Assembly (NCBI GenBank): GCA_015832175.1
Contig: WJXW01000002.1
Location: 4,154,001-4,218,000 of the forward strand
Reading direction: 5' to 3'
Origin: Paraphaeosphaeria minitans
Lineage: Eukaryota; Ascomycota; Dothideomycetes; Pleosporales; Didymosphaeriaceae
Length of the DNA stretch: 64,000 bases
A program made the position numbers and the translations under genes. The notes under the pieces were generated by a model. That model had not been told where the DNA came from, ran no database searches, and was given only the letters and a program-made list of their open reading frames with translations. How positions within the stretch are numbered: the stretch's first letter is position 1; each line of letters opens with the position of its first letter. Positions 52,688 to 64,000 of this stretch are shown here, piece by piece.

Positions 52688-54065
52688 ATGCCTCCGGATC
52701 GCGTGCAGACTTCCAATGCGCAGGGCCGTCAGAAGTCTTGTTTTGAATGCGCAAAGGCGAAGCGGAAATGCGACCTCCAACAGCCCAACTGTCTGCGCTG
52801 CACAAGGCAAAGACTAACTTGCACTTATCCATCGCAACCCCACACATCAGATAGTCGCAAAACAACGACTGAACCTGGACTTGAGGAGGCTTCTTTGATT
52901 GAAGAACTATTCGACCCAATGGTAGAGCTGCCTTTCGACCTAGAGATCCCAGATGTAGCCGCCGCGCCAGACCTAGAACTGTTGAATCATATCCCAAACG
53001 AATCGATGCCTTTGACTAGTTTGGAGCAAGGCGAGAACACAGTTAGAGAGTTTTTGGGACGAGAAGTCTCTGGAGTACCATCCAGAATAGCAAGATATCC
53101 TTCCGCAAAATCGGTCCAAAACCTTCTCGCATCCGAGCTCTTTGAGTCGCGCATAGGCTATTCTACTGAACTCTGGAAGCGAGCCCCTCGTATGATGGTT
53201 GAGGAGACCTGTACCCCGTGGAGCCATCCGAATCTGTACGAAGAATTGATGCCACGATCCATGCAAGGTGAGATTACCTGCTTCACACATTGTTCGCTTC
53301 GGTGCACTGCTGATTGGTATAGATGCGTTCGCTGCTTGTTCACTATACATTTCCCGCACAGACATCAACGCAAAATTTGTCCTGCGCCATATCACCGACA
53401 GGGCACATGTGCTCGTCGAACAGCCAATCCCGACCATGCCCGTTGAAGTAATCGCTCAAGCGCAAGCGGTCCTCTTGTATCAATTCATGCTGATCTGCAG
53501 TGATGATGTGAGCTACGCCACAAAATAATGGTACCTGGGGTCTCCACCACTGACAGGCTCGTAGTTCCGGTATTACCGTCAGACCCAAACTCTACTTCCA
53601 CAACTGAAAGAGCTCAGTAGCTCGCTTTACTTCCTTGTAACAGATGATCAAACCAAGGACCAAGACCACGCGGCAACTCTACCTCTTTACCCCAGCTCTA
53701 CCGCTCGTGCCGCATGGCTATCCTTCATCTTTCGAGAATCGTGCCGACGAACGCTCCTTGCTGTATGCCATGCTGTTTCTATATGTACACTTCTCGCCGG
53801 TGATCTGGTGGTTTGCAACGATTTCATGTCTATTGGTAACTGTGTGACGTTATCGACTGCACTTTGGGAGGCCAAGTCACCACTCGACTTTGCAATTGCT
53901 TGGAACGAGAAAAATCACTTTCTAGTCGAAGAGTTGGACTTCAGTGAAGTTCTGAGATTAGCCAATGCCAGCGATGTGGATGTCTTTGGGAGGATGCTAA
54001 TGGTAGGGCTCATGGGGGCTGATGATGTGAGAGGATGGCTCCGTACAAAAGGAGGAAAGCTATGA
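52688..54065 (+). CDS. Zn(II)2Cys6 transcription factor
   Basis: Exons 52688-53267, 53323-53507 and 53565-54065 encode 421 residues with a fully open frame. The N-terminal cluster is CFECAKAKRKCDLQQPNCLRC followed by TRQRLTC (C-x2-C-x6-C-x5-C-x2-C-x6-C, residues ~18-45). The middle has an acidic stretch (LEIPDVAAAPDLELL). The C-terminal region carries the fungal regulator pattern PRSMQ joined to DAFAACSLYISRT, then AQAQAVLLYQFMLI, then RYYRQTQTLLPQLKEL and ARAAWLSFIFRESCRRTLLA, as in many small Zn2Cys6 regulators associated with metabolic gene clusters. Introns are 55 and 57 nt with normal signals. It sits divergently next to the dead NmrA-like gene, which it might once have regulated; that link is inference only. 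Confidence 0.9.
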
Positions 54066-54681
54066 GGTCAACTGTGGAAAGCTTCAGACTGCCGATCTGG
54101 GGTCCACCCATCCACGGGTGAACCAAGGTTTGTAGAGATCGCTGACATTGTCAGTGGCTTAATTCCATTTAATTCTTTGCGAGGTGGTGAAGTATTCGTA
54201 GTGAGGAATCGAAGACCTGACAGCAGCGTGACTTTGGAGACGGCTATGGAAGAGGGCGGGAACCTCTAGTTAGTTAAAGGTGAAGGTGAAGGTGAACGCA
54301 AGCTTAGGGATACGAGTCCTCGCACGATGCCCTGTAAGATAGCAGAACGAAATCTGTAAACTCGGCCCAAGGCATGTCCCGCTAGGGTTGAACAGCATCC
54401 TGTCATGGGCCTGAAGGATGCACTACAAGCCTTACGGAATGTTCTAGAATGCTCAGTACAGAGGAAATACGTCGCACATATCGCTGAGGTCACCGCGAGC
54501 TGCTCAGCGTTTGCGCGTGCGGTGGACTAAAATCGCGACTTCCCAATATGGAGCCGTTTTCTGCCGCTTCCCGTTTGAATTCGAGCACGACGCGACTTCT
54601 CACCGCCGTTGCCTTCTAAGTCACAACAAAACTTTGCACCTGCTCATCTATGGTTACTTCTTCCATCGCAACGTCGCAGCA
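54066..54681. other. Intergenic region
   Basis: No gene. It includes a GGTGAAGGTGAAGGTGAA triplication near 54280 and, upstream of the next start, a frame continuous with the next gene that I treat as 5' leader. Confidence 0.4.
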
Positions 54682-55878
54682 ATGGCGAGCATCTATCTTG
54701 TCAACGCACTCTACAACAAGCCCAGCGCTTCAGTTGCACCCATAATGCAAGGCATGGCCGAGGTCAAGCAGGAAGTGATACCGTACGACGATCAGTCTGC
54801 AGCTGCGGTCGAAGAGCCTACAACCACGATCGCCACCACCGACTCTGCGGCTGCGGTTGCGACTGATACGGGCGGACGTGCAATTGAAGCCAGTCAGGTC
54901 GAGGTGAAGTTAGAGCAGCACGAGCAGCAGAAAGGAGCTGGCGACGCCATGCATCCAGCGCGCCAGCTCATGGTCGAATTTCTTGGTGTGTCAATTCACT
55001 CCACGGTCCACAACGTCCAGGCTGACCAGACTGGACAGGTCCCCTCGATGAGGAACCAGAGCCCGTCCCATACAGGGTCACTGGAGCTAACATGGCGCCC
55101 CTGGGCCAGACGCCTCACCCTGGCCCTAAAAAGCGCGGTAGGGGCGCGATGAACAAGCAGAAGCTTATTGTGCCTGAGCCGCGCACCTCGAGGGTCCAAG
55201 CGGCCCAAGAGCGTTCTTTCAAGGCTGTAGCTCCATCTACTACAGCTGCTGTTCGTCTCGGCCAGCAGATCCGGACTATCAATGGCAACCAGATCAATGC
55301 CGATCGCGATCCTCGTCGTCGTGCACAGGTTGGGGAGGGCTACGAAGCACCAGGTTCTCCGACACCTGCTAGCGTTACACTACACAGCCACGCTCCTGGT
55401 ATGACCTCCTGAAAATTGCTTAGAAATTGTCTGACTATATCTAGTGAAGCAAGAGGAGACAGCTCAGGAGGCCTCAGTTCAAGCCCGGCTCAATCCATTC
55501 GCACTTGGCGCTACGACTGTGTCGTCGTCTCCTCAGGAGGCTAGGTCGATGCCCTACCACCCCATGGTAGGCCGAGATCAGCTGCATAGGCTTGTGAGCA
55601 CCATGAGTATCCTCCCGGACACCTTTGCGGTCAGGCCCAAGCAGCTCGATTCAGAAACTCGCATTAGAGAGTTGGAGGATGAGAATCTTGGTCTGCGCCA
55701 AGCCGGCTTCTGCAAGGACCGCGAGATCAGGAAGCTCAAATCTGAGCTGCTTGTGCTTGGTATCCGCCGCAGTGCGGTCCATGACGCAGCCTTTGAACCA
55801 AGCATCAAGCGCGCCGAAGCTGGCATCAAGCGCCTGCGCTGCGATGAAGATGTCGGCGGTCCTGTCATGGAGCTGTAG
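54682..55878 (+). CDS. Hypothetical protein with C-terminal coiled coil, three exons
   Basis: Exons 54682-54985, 55039-55398 and 55445-55878 encode 365 residues; the introns (53 and 46 nt) have GT...AG and the frame closes only when both are removed. The N-terminal third is acidic, Ala/Thr/Glu-rich and disordered. The centre is basic (HPGPKKRGRGAMNKQKL). Near the C-terminus a coiled coil with leucine-zipper spacing is visible (ETRIRELEDENLGLRQAGFC, REIRKLKSELLVLGIRR). There is no basic DNA-binding region directly before it in the bZIP arrangement. I do not recognise a family. The frame is open back to 54511, so a longer N-terminus cannot be excluded, but the ATG at 54682 is preferred. Confidence 0.72.
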
Positions 55879-57256
55879 ACTTGCTCGTTCTCTCTGCGTC
55901 TTCTTTCTCCATGCATGGCCTGCCATATTATGGTCGGCGGGTCCTGGACTGCGCTGGTGAAGCTGGTTGTGAGATGGTTCTTCATTGAGCAAACATAGCG
56001 ATGCGATCGTGGAGTCTTCATGTACAATATTATGGGAAAAGGTCACCGCTGATGGAAACTCATACAAATACCACTTGAACCCTTGTTGGGATCAAATAAT
56101 TATATGATAGCATGCCTAATTACATGAGCATTTGTGGCCCGGTAGCGCATCTATACACTGTGAGTAATTGCTTTCTACCTAGGTCCAAATCTCGTCTGCT
56201 TCACATCAACGCCAAATATCTTCGAAGTTCGAACATGAACGACAATCGTGAACTGTGGGGATATTCATCAATAAACGAACACGCTATTGGCAGTCGGGTG
56301 GAAGTACCTAGGTATCGAATTGCTCGTTGTCGCCGAGGTACATCCCCAACATCCGCAACCACCAAGACGCAACCACTTAAGACGCAGCTACTAAGACGCA
56401 ACCACAGAGAGGAAAATACAAAGAAGCGAGCACCACTCCAGCACACCACTGGCAATAATGATTCTCCACCCTGCGGAGAAAGTCCAGCCAAGAAAAGCCT
56501 TGCAATAAGATTAGTATGGGATAAACATTACTTAGACCATACGGAGTCCACCGCAAAGTGGCACAACGGTTTTCTCCGCCGGCAAAGCCTCTGAACGTGC
56601 GACGGCCCCATCTTTGTAGTCTTCGCGCCCGCTCGGTGCTTACTCGAAGAACGTCCAATGCTTAGCCTATCAACAGGCAAACCGATTGATAGCGTCTGGC
56701 GCCTTCTGGGTGCAGTACATCGGACGTTGCTTTTACCCCATAAGTAGTTTACGCTGGTAAAGTCGAAGTTGACGTGCGTCTAGAGAAAACTTGAACAAGT
56801 CTACACCAGGGAAGACGAACTCATTTGAGGGCAGATTAGCTTTCTTGCTGATATCCAGAGCTGTGTTGTGCGAATGACAACTCTGTTCGATGGTGTCAGC
56901 AAAACAGATAGATTTCTCCGCAATTGTGGGAGCCATCGAGCAGCGAACGATTCTAGCAGGGGCATGCACAACACACAGCGTCGGACTAGGCAACGTCCGA
57001 TGCATTTCCGCTGTTCCATGTTCCACGCATCACTCTCTACCATTGCCAGCAACAGAGCGAGACTCTACGGAAATCACTGCATATATGACGAACGAGGCCC
57101 ATGAGTCGCATCATCAAGTTCCCAATCATCACTGCAGCGCAGAAAGTCATTCATCAGCCCCAGCCCAGACCTAGTTTCCATTCGTTCCTATCCGACTCAT
57201 CCAGCAAGAACCAATCTCCACATCCGCACCTACAATCTTCAGCACCAACCACAACA
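55879..57256. other. Intergenic region
   Basis: About 1.4 kb without a supported gene. CTAGG/CCTAGG-containing strings occur at 56176 and 56307. A 160-codon plus-strand frame at 56112-56594 has no family resemblance. Confidence 0.4.
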
Positions 57257-57697
57257 ATGTCCCCCATCCCCTACGACCTCCTCCCCAGCTGTGACCCCAA
57301 CTTCGCCCGCACGCAACCCAAGCAAAATCAATCCTTCGCCAACCGCTTCTTCGGCATCTGCGCCTGCGAGGACGGAAATAATACCAACCTCGCCGCCCTC
57401 ACCTCCCGCAACGCCTCCCGCGCTTTCTCCCCCGCTCCATCCTCTGTGAACCCCTCGTGCATCTCGCTCAGCTCGAAGGCGTCCTCGAGCAGCACTCCCA
57501 TCGCCACGGCGCCGCCCCGCAGACCGCGCTCCAACACCGCAACCTCGTCAACCTCGGTGGCGTCATCTGTATCGCAGCGCTCCGTGCGCAGCTGTGCACC
57601 GTACAGCCGCCTACCGTCCATCGCCCAGACGGGAGAGGAGCGGAGTGGCGGCAGGAGATGGGTGGCCGTCTGTGGAAGAGTATCCTTAGGTACCTAA
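57257..57697 (+). CDS. Small Ser/Pro-rich hypothetical protein
   Basis: From ATG at 57257 the frame has 146 codons with strong C/G preference at third positions, unlike the flanks. The N-terminal half looks specific (SPIPYDLLPSCDPNFARTQP, FANRFFGICACEDGN), the rest is Ser/Thr/Ala-rich. The frame is also open upstream to 57101, but that part has poor codon bias and reads as leader. Family and function unknown; a short FFGICAC motif with paired Cys might be a lipidation or metal site. The true 3' end could include another exon after a GT at about 57687. Confidence 0.55.
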   Translation: MSPIPYDLLPSCDPNFARTQPKQNQSFANRFFGICACEDGNNTNLAALTSRNASRAFSPAPSSVNPSCISLSSKASSSSTPIATAPPRRPRSNTATSSTSVASSVSQRSVRSCAPYSRLPSIAQTGEERSGGRRWVAVCGRVSLGT

Positions 57698-58453
57698 ACG
57701 CTGCAAGACGACGGGCGCGTTTCCTCCTCCTCCTCCTCCGATGAGTGCGACTTGTACCTATGGTTTACCTATGACTTTGATACCCCACGCCCCTTCATCG
57801 CTTCTTGTGCATTCTTTTTTTTTCTTTGCACCCGTTTACACGTCCTTCTGGCTCACCCATCCATCCCCTCGCTACGCTTCTCATGCATCCTTGGGTTCCC
57901 ACCAGCGACCAGCCACCCGCTCCCGCGCTCACACGCACATGCTTCTTTCTTTCGTTCTTTTATATGCAGTTCGATCGCTCATCTTCTGGCATCACCATCG
58001 GGGTCAGTCATTTCCAACCCTCGTCCTTACTACTGCTGTCGACCGACATATTTATTCTTCCTTCCAGTCACTGCTTCCCAACAAAACCTTCGTGTACATA
58101 CTTTCTAGACTTTCTTCAAGAAGAAGACGATTCGGGCTTTACTGATTACATTCTTTCCCACGATACGCATCTTCATTCGCTTTGACTCAATGTGTACAAT
58201 CGTCATGGACAAGGGTACTTTCTATTCACTACCCTCCAACCACCCGCATCCCCCCAGCCAAGCCAAAAACCATCCGACACCTCACCGTCACGTATGCAAT
58301 TTAAATCCTAGATATTCCAAAGTAAAAGCGAAAAATACGGCCTACGTACAAGGACCCGCCGCCGCCGTATTCCCAAAGCCGCAAGTATATACAGTAGAAA
58401 GAATACATCTAACCAGATGGAGCCTAACAATGCTCTAGCCAGGCATATCATCT
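57698..58453. other. Convergent, pyrimidine-rich intergenic region
   Basis: Long C/T-rich stretches on the plus strand (57720-57960) leave several frames open by composition alone. No gene is supported. Confidence 0.45.
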
Positions 58454-61012
58454 CTAGATGTTGTATGAAAAGTACCCAATGGTGTTGGCATAGCCAGATA
58501 GATTAGGCGTCCAATCTGCCTTGTCCACGCCATCAACGGTGAGCATCTGCAGCGCGCCGACTTCGTTCAGCGAGTATGCGCGGACCGTCGACGAGCCTTC
58601 GATGCTGACCATGCGGTTCTGGCAGTCGCGAACAGAGTTGGTGTTCTTGCTGCACGAGTTGTTGTTGGAGATGAAGAAGGAATAGAAGCCTCCGCCGTAG
58701 AGGAGGACGTTTGACGAGTTCAGCACGCGCAGTCCAAGTGCGTCGCAACGTTGGCCAGAGGGGCAAATGGTGTTGTAGTCGGGGTCATTGAGGGCGCTGT
58801 TCACAGGGTACGGCTGACTCTTAGCATCCGGTGTGGGCATGTAATATGGGGTCTCGCTCTGGATGAAGCCTGCAAAGACGTCTTTGGCGTTCGCGAACTG
58901 GTATTGGTACAAAGACTGGTGTTCCGCTCCGTTGCCATATAGCCAAATGTTGGTGCCCTCGACGAGAAGACCTCGGCCGACGAAGATGGAGATCTGAGTG
59001 CTAACAGAGTCATCGAGATCGTGGTCCGCGGTCCAAAACCAGTTGTTCTCCATGTAGACGTTGTTCGCGCTCTTCGTGATGTGGACGTTGGTGTGGGCAG
59101 CCATGCAAGCATCGTTGACACTACCAACGGGACACTGAGCGACCTGGAGGTTGGTTCCTTTCGCACCACCGATACGGGTATGGACATCCCACATACCAGA
59201 GCCCTTAGTAGTGGCCATGTTGTATTCGATCAGCTTCGCACCGGGGGTAGGCCCTTGGGTACCAATCAGGAAGTCAGATAACTCAACGCTGCCACTCTCG
59301 CCAGCCTTGCCAACCTGGACGACCGGCACGGGGTTCGTTTTGCTGTTCCAAGTGCTGCCGCTTGCCAAGATGATGGGATATGTCTCGCCAACGATCTTCG
59401 TCCCAGGAGGAAGGTAGAGTGTCTTGGTAATTTTGTAATGACCATGGTCCAGGAAGAGAATCTTGCCGGAAGAAGCAACAGAGTTGATCGCGTTCTGGAG
59501 CGCAGTGGTATCGTCGGTGCTTCCGTCGCCCTTAGCCCCAGAAGTACGTGCACTTACGAAGTTACCGACCGCGACGGTTTCGTACTGAGGCTTCGACTTG
59601 GCGTAGAAGTTCTTACCATCAAGGAGGCCAGCCGGACGCACAGGAGTGATTGCACCTTGAAACTTAGTTGGACCACCAGGGGTGTACTGGTTGCCTTGGC
59701 CCCAGCCCGCGATAGTCGTGGTACCGCCCGCAAGAACTGTTCCGCTGGGTCCCTTAACCGCAACGGGAACATTATTCAGAGCAATGTTTTCCAAGATGAG
59801 CTGTCCGGATCCGGCCGCGGTTGAAGTCCTAGTCCAAGCCTGTATTGTGTTAGTGATGGGACCTTGCTGGGGGTTAGGGGTCACTGACTGAGTCTACAAA
59901 AATCGGACAGTTGGTGATAGTGCTGTCAATGATGATTACCGATGCGACGTTCTGATCAGGACTGTTGTCTTTGAGACTCTTCATCGAGAAAGCGGCGGTG
60001 CTGCAGTCGCTGATGGTAAGACCCTTCCATAACCAGCCCCAATTCCAGATCTGGTTGATACCGACGACAGCATTTGAGATCACGATGTTCTTCATGGTGA
60101 ACTGCTGATTGCCGACATTGAGTCCGTGCAAACCACCCACAGTCTCGATGTCAGTAAGATGTCCCCCGGAACCTTTCATGTTTAGCATATGCCAGCAGAT
60201 GAAGGTGGGGTTGGCCTACCGTTCTCGATAAAGATACCAACATGTACTGAGTTTGCAGCAACATTCATCTGAATCTTGACATCCTGGATGCTGGTCGCCT
60301 GAGAAGCTGGCCAATGGATACCCTGAGCGCCGCTGGTTGCTGGGATCGGGGTCAAGTCGATCACAAAGTTCCGAATCTGCCGGGTAAAAACATTGGTAGA
60401 AGTCCAGCCTGGTTTTCCCGTGCCATCCTGATAGGGACTGGCATCGATCAATGCTATAGCTCGTAGATTTGGCGAGGCCTTGAGCACTGGGCGGTTGTTG
60501 GGGTTTCCGTGAAGCTGTGTCATGTAGTACATGATGATCGGCTTTCCGATGACATATGTGCCACTGGGAAAGTAGACGATGGCAGGAGTATCTGTAGAGG
60601 AATCGCATACCCACGGAGCGCAGCGGTTGCCATCAGCTATGGCGGCATTGATGGCGGCTGAGTCGTCAGTGACACCATCGCCTGTGTGAGGTCAGCTAAG
60701 TAACATGTCTACATCAGTATCGATACGCACCCTTTGCCCCGTAGTCCTTGACATTTCGAAATACTTTGTAGCCAGCCGGGTTCGCGTTGAAGGCTGCACG
60801 GCCCTGATGCTGAATGTTCTCCAGCCAGTATGAACTTGCCTGGCGTTCCTCGAGGGGAGCACTCGTAGCGTCGTTTGCGATGGGTGAAGCTGTGGAAAGG
60901 CCTTGTCAGTCTGGATGCTGTCAATGAAGGTAGAGGGGCACATACGTAAGGCCAGGGCAGATGCAGGGCCTCCCGCTGCCAGCAGGCAGGAAAAGAAGGA
61001 AAGTAAACGCAT
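58454..61012 (-). CDS. Secreted GH55 beta-1,3-glucanase
   Basis: GH55 enzymes hydrolyse beta-1,3-glucan of fungal or algal cell walls. Five exons (61012-60946, 60889-60731, 60681-60220, 60172-59889, 59839-58454) give 785 residues, the usual size. A signal peptide is clear (MRLLSFFSCLLAAGGPASAL). Two tandem pectate-lyase-like right-handed beta-helix domains each open with the same signature: VKDYGAKGDGVTDDSAAINA at about residue 67 and SARTSGAKGDGSTDDTTALQ about 360 residues later. Other markers are AIVYFPSGTYVIGKPIIMYY, MTQLHGNP, and NNWFWTADHDLDD with the following WLYGNGAEHQSLYQYQF, the region near the catalytic groove in family members. Introns are 47-56 nt with good signals. No lesions. 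Whether it acts as exo- or endo-enzyme cannot be told from sequence. Confidence 0.94.
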
Positions 61013-63045
61013 GATGCCAGACGCAGTTGACGATGCTTGCTAAGTGGCTACAGTATGCAAGATCTGTGTTTACAGAAGGAGAGAATGGAGCGTGTAGAGA
61101 GAAGGAGCAGGCGCTGTAAGAGACTTATATGATATATGGGGATATCTCAACTCTTGGGCAGTGACGGGGGACAAACGGAAGCGACGAATCCCCGTCTCGA
61201 CACGCCGCAGCCATACCTTCCGCGGAGAGTCAGAAACAACCTGGTGACTAGCCATGTCGTCCACTGGGTGATCATAACAGCGGTCATATGCACCGTGAAT
61301 CCACAGTCAACGTGTGCCAGCGAAACCGCTTACGTTCGCGTCCAGGGTCTTCGGTGAAAGGGAACCGCGCTAGGCAAAGCATGCTAACTAGACAGAGCGC
61401 ATACAGAAAGTCTACTGCAGGGGATATAGAAGCCGCGCCATGTATAAGGAGAGTTGATGTCCGAAATGAACGAATCGGACAACCAAACAGACTCCAGAAG
61501 ATCGCTGCACCTAGCCTCATTTAGCCAGCTCACGGTATAGTCACCGGGTCAGCCCGAGACTTGAGCAAGTCCGTCCAACCGCCGCCCCGCGTTACTGCTA
61601 GTCGCATGTGAAGGGCACTACTCTTCAGACAAGACGCCCAGACGCCCAGACGCCCAACCGCCCATCTCCAGAAAACACGGTGGCCTCTGCTTCTGACCCC
61701 TGGCGCAATTCACCCTGAGTGGCACAAGCCTCGTGGCGCAACGTATTTTGCGGGGTACATCAGTCAAGTGGAACACTGTCACACAGCATCTTTCGGTCGG
61801 CCCTATGACCCCATGTTCTCGAGTCGGTTTGCGCGCGTGCTCAGAGCTGCTCAGAAGTTACATCCGGGCTGCTGTACAGCTTCTATGCAGCATCGTCGTA
61901 ACCCCAGGAGGTCTCGTGAATGCTGCACCTGGCTAACCATCGCGATGTAAGGGCATCTTGTCCGGCTTGGGGGTTGCCGTAAACGGCTATGGGTGTTTCA
62001 TTCCAGGGACTTTAATTCTGCCTTGTTAAACCCTAGACCTCTAAAAGGATGCGGTCTCGTCGCAACCGCGCAGCTACGGTAACCCTTCGAATGTTAATAA
62101 AGTGCCGAGGAGGATCAGACTCCCGTGCAGGCGTGCACTGTGACGCTTCGCGATGTTGCAGTGCTTCGGCGATCGTGAATGGAGAGAGCACATGCCTGTC
62201 GCACATCACAATCCGGGGGCGCGATCTAGAAACCCCGACCGCAAAAGAATCTAGCAAGGCTGATGGACTGCGAAACGTGGGGAAATTGCAGTGCTGATGG
62301 TTGCAGCCAGTAGTGACAGGTCGCAATATCACCTTCTTTTTATGGTCAGCGACCAATAAGATTCGAGTGCCAAATGAACGAGCACTGAAAACCGGGGAAA
62401 CATCCATCCGCCACGGAGATGTCGGACGACGACGACTGCAGCTTGAATAAGACTGCCTGCTTGCACAATTTCCAGACCAAAGCTACTCTGGTTCAAGGAG
62501 TGGCATACCGGCAAAGCAAACCGAAAGCTTGGACTTCTCTGTCGCTGCTTGAGACGTGACCATCTTTTGGAAGTTGCCATGCCTAAAAAGCATGTGATTC
62601 GAACTCCATTTCTAGCCCAAGCATGCAAGATGGTGGGACGGAAAGGCCGAAGGGATGGGCGACAATGTACGTGCTCCACGGAAGGCCCACATGGTGTTAC
62701 ACTTGACTTCAACACACCAACGCCTCGGTCCTAAAATTACTCGTTTGGACAGCAGCCGTGTCACGCAACATTGGGATGTTGCGTAGAGGCACCTCGACCA
62801 ACCAAGAACCCTTTTAAGGAAGTAGCATGTTCTAGCACCCACAGGAGGTGAAGATGCGGAAGACGTCTACGCTGTGACGGTCAGCAAATACTACATGTGA
62901 CGCACGCTACTCATACCTGCCTTTTGGAGCAAGAGTAGGAAGAGACCACATGGTCTCCATCCTATATCCGCTGTACGTTAGCATTATTGTTTTTGTAGCT
63001 TCAACTGTGGGACGAAGTTTCTGGTGATGAATCTCTTGACGGTCG
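61013..63045. other. 2 kb intergenic region
   Basis: No supported gene. It contains an AGACGCCC triplication (61638-61660). Open frames are short and unrelated to known families. Confidence 0.45.
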
Positions 63046-63915
63046 TCATATCTTGCTTTTCACTTCTACGAACATGGCATCGGCAATCGTACAGACAGTC
63101 CCCTGGCCGTCTTCAATCGTAGCTCGAAGGTAGCATTTGTTTCTCTCGCGTCGGATTAGTTTGACAGTGCATAGCACGGTCGCAGGCGCAGGAACAGGGT
63201 TCTTGTAAGTCGTGTTGAGATCTAGCCCGGATCAGCATCCCTTCCGGCTGTACCGCATACCGCGGTCAGACGAGTGTAGAACGTACATGCTGTGAACGCA
63301 TTCCCGCCCTCGATTGGACGCACTCCCTGTTGTTTCTTGAGAGCGATGTTGAGCTGCAGGAGCATGCCCATGGACTCATCCAGGAGTGTCACCACGAAAC
63401 CCCCGTGCGCGATCTCTGGCGGTGAGGGACAGAAGTCAGCAAGTTTCCGCGGGCCAACACCACTCCCGGTAGAGTTGCTAGGAGTCGTTCACCCACTTAC
63501 TAGGCCAGCCGCTTACTCCCTCCCCGATCTCGTAGATGACCCGAAGCTCATTATGACACGGTTCCCCTTTACCAATCTCAGTCTCCTCGGTAGGTCTCAG
63601 CGCCGTGCACGATCTTATAGTGCGCTGCGTCCCCAGTGTCTCAGCAAACAACGCATCCTCGGTAGACGCCTTCGGCACTCGGGATTGTATCCGTGTTCGT
63701 GTCCATTCAGGCGATTCAAGGAGGGCGCGACACCAAGGGATGGCGATGAGGCGCTGGGTGGTAACCGCGCCTGAGACGCCGTCGTTGTCCATGACTATCG
63801 AGAGGTGTCGACTAGTCTTGTGATGACATGGTCGGTAGCCTGGAGGGTTGCAAGGACATCTGGTGCCGAGGTGATGCGAAGGGTGGCAGCCACGAGTCAG
63901 GGAAGCCATGTTCAT
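63046..63915 (-). CDS. PaaI-type thioesterase (hotdog fold) family protein
   Basis: Three exons (63915-63501, 63415-63287, 63221-63046) give 239 residues, or 198 if translation begins at the internal ATG at 63792. The hotdog-fold core is clear once introns of 85 and 65 nt are removed: EDALFAETLGTQRTIRSC, then GEGVSGWP joined to KIAHGGFVVTLLDESMGMLL (the HGG...DE motif of PaaI-type acyl-CoA thioesterases), then NAFTA joined to YLNTTYKNPVPAPATVLC, and TIEDGQGTVCTIADAMFVEV at the end. The residues before 63792 (HPSHHLGTRCPCNPPGYRP) are unlike the family and could be a targeting peptide or untranslated. The substrate, probably an acyl-CoA, cannot be specified. Confidence 0.85.
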
Positions 63916-64000
63916 TGGTGTGTCTGGCGGTGTTTATCGATAGCACGAGCCCCACCGTGGCTTATCTCCGACGCAATTCGCAGTAGTACTGCACTACCTA

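Noticed and set aside
57741..58185. Overlapping open frames of 118-134 codons in three phases
   Set aside because: Pyrimidine-rich DNA leaves all three phases open; no phase shows codon bias or family similarity.
5847..62600. Scattered TTCGAATC/TTCGAACTCC strings that resemble tRNA T-arms (for example near 5849, 39420 and 62587)
   Set aside because: None has a pairing T-stem, acceptor stem and anticodon arm at the right distances when read by eye.

Overview
The window is nuclear DNA from a filamentous ascomycete, most likely a dothideomycete. Genes carry short spliceosomal introns (about 46-190 nt) with GTAAGT/GTATGT-type donors, CTAAC/CTGAC branch points and YAG acceptors. Coding third positions are GC-rich. 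Several products belong to fungal families (complex I NUXM subunit, Rds1, Mcp1, Zn2Cys6 regulators, GH55 glucanase). The class-level placement is an inference from gene content and the many lineage-restricted proteins; nothing in the window proves it.

Layout. 0-8.8 kb: the tail of a plus-strand gene, a complex I accessory subunit divergent from the large spliceosomal helicase gene aquarius/Cwf11, then two genes of unknown function. 9.1-12.5 kb: a divergent pair, a sugar/quinate-type MFS transporter and a cyclase-family hydrolase, both carrying disabling lesions. 12.7-18.8 kb: an 882-residue disordered protein, a long gene-poor stretch and a small three-exon gene. 20-24 kb: a decayed MFS relic, a C2H2 zinc-finger gene divergent from an MCP1-like gene, and a Dabb-domain gene. 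24.6-27.3 kb: Prp4-type splicing kinase. 27.3-36.5 kb: mostly non-coding DNA rich in short repeats, interrupted by a Zn2Cys6/DUF3425 regulator. 36.5-50 kb: housekeeping and conserved genes (disordered coiled-coil protein, Dap1-like haem protein, HMG-like small protein, Rds1, Trm1, membrane protein). 50-56 kb: a small cysteine-rich secreted protein, an NmrA-like pseudogene, an intact Zn2Cys6 regulator and a coiled-coil protein. 57-64 kb: a small hypothetical protein, a secreted GH55 beta-1,3-glucanase and a PaaI-type thioesterase.

How genes relate. Two genes serve pre-mRNA splicing (aquarius and prp4), and both contain stop-free introns whose length is a multiple of three. Otherwise neighbours are functionally mixed, as is usual for fungal chromosomes. 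Four loci are broken (MFS transporter, cyclase, MFS relic, NmrA-like), which marks the accessory parts of the window as places of gene decay. I found no transposon with recognisable coding sequence, no tRNA or rRNA, and no clear new multi-gene system. The most unusual unexplained signal is a dispersed palindromic motif (core CGTACGGTACC, five intergenic copies). Exon structures were built by hand from splice signals and protein-family continuity, so boundaries are predictions.
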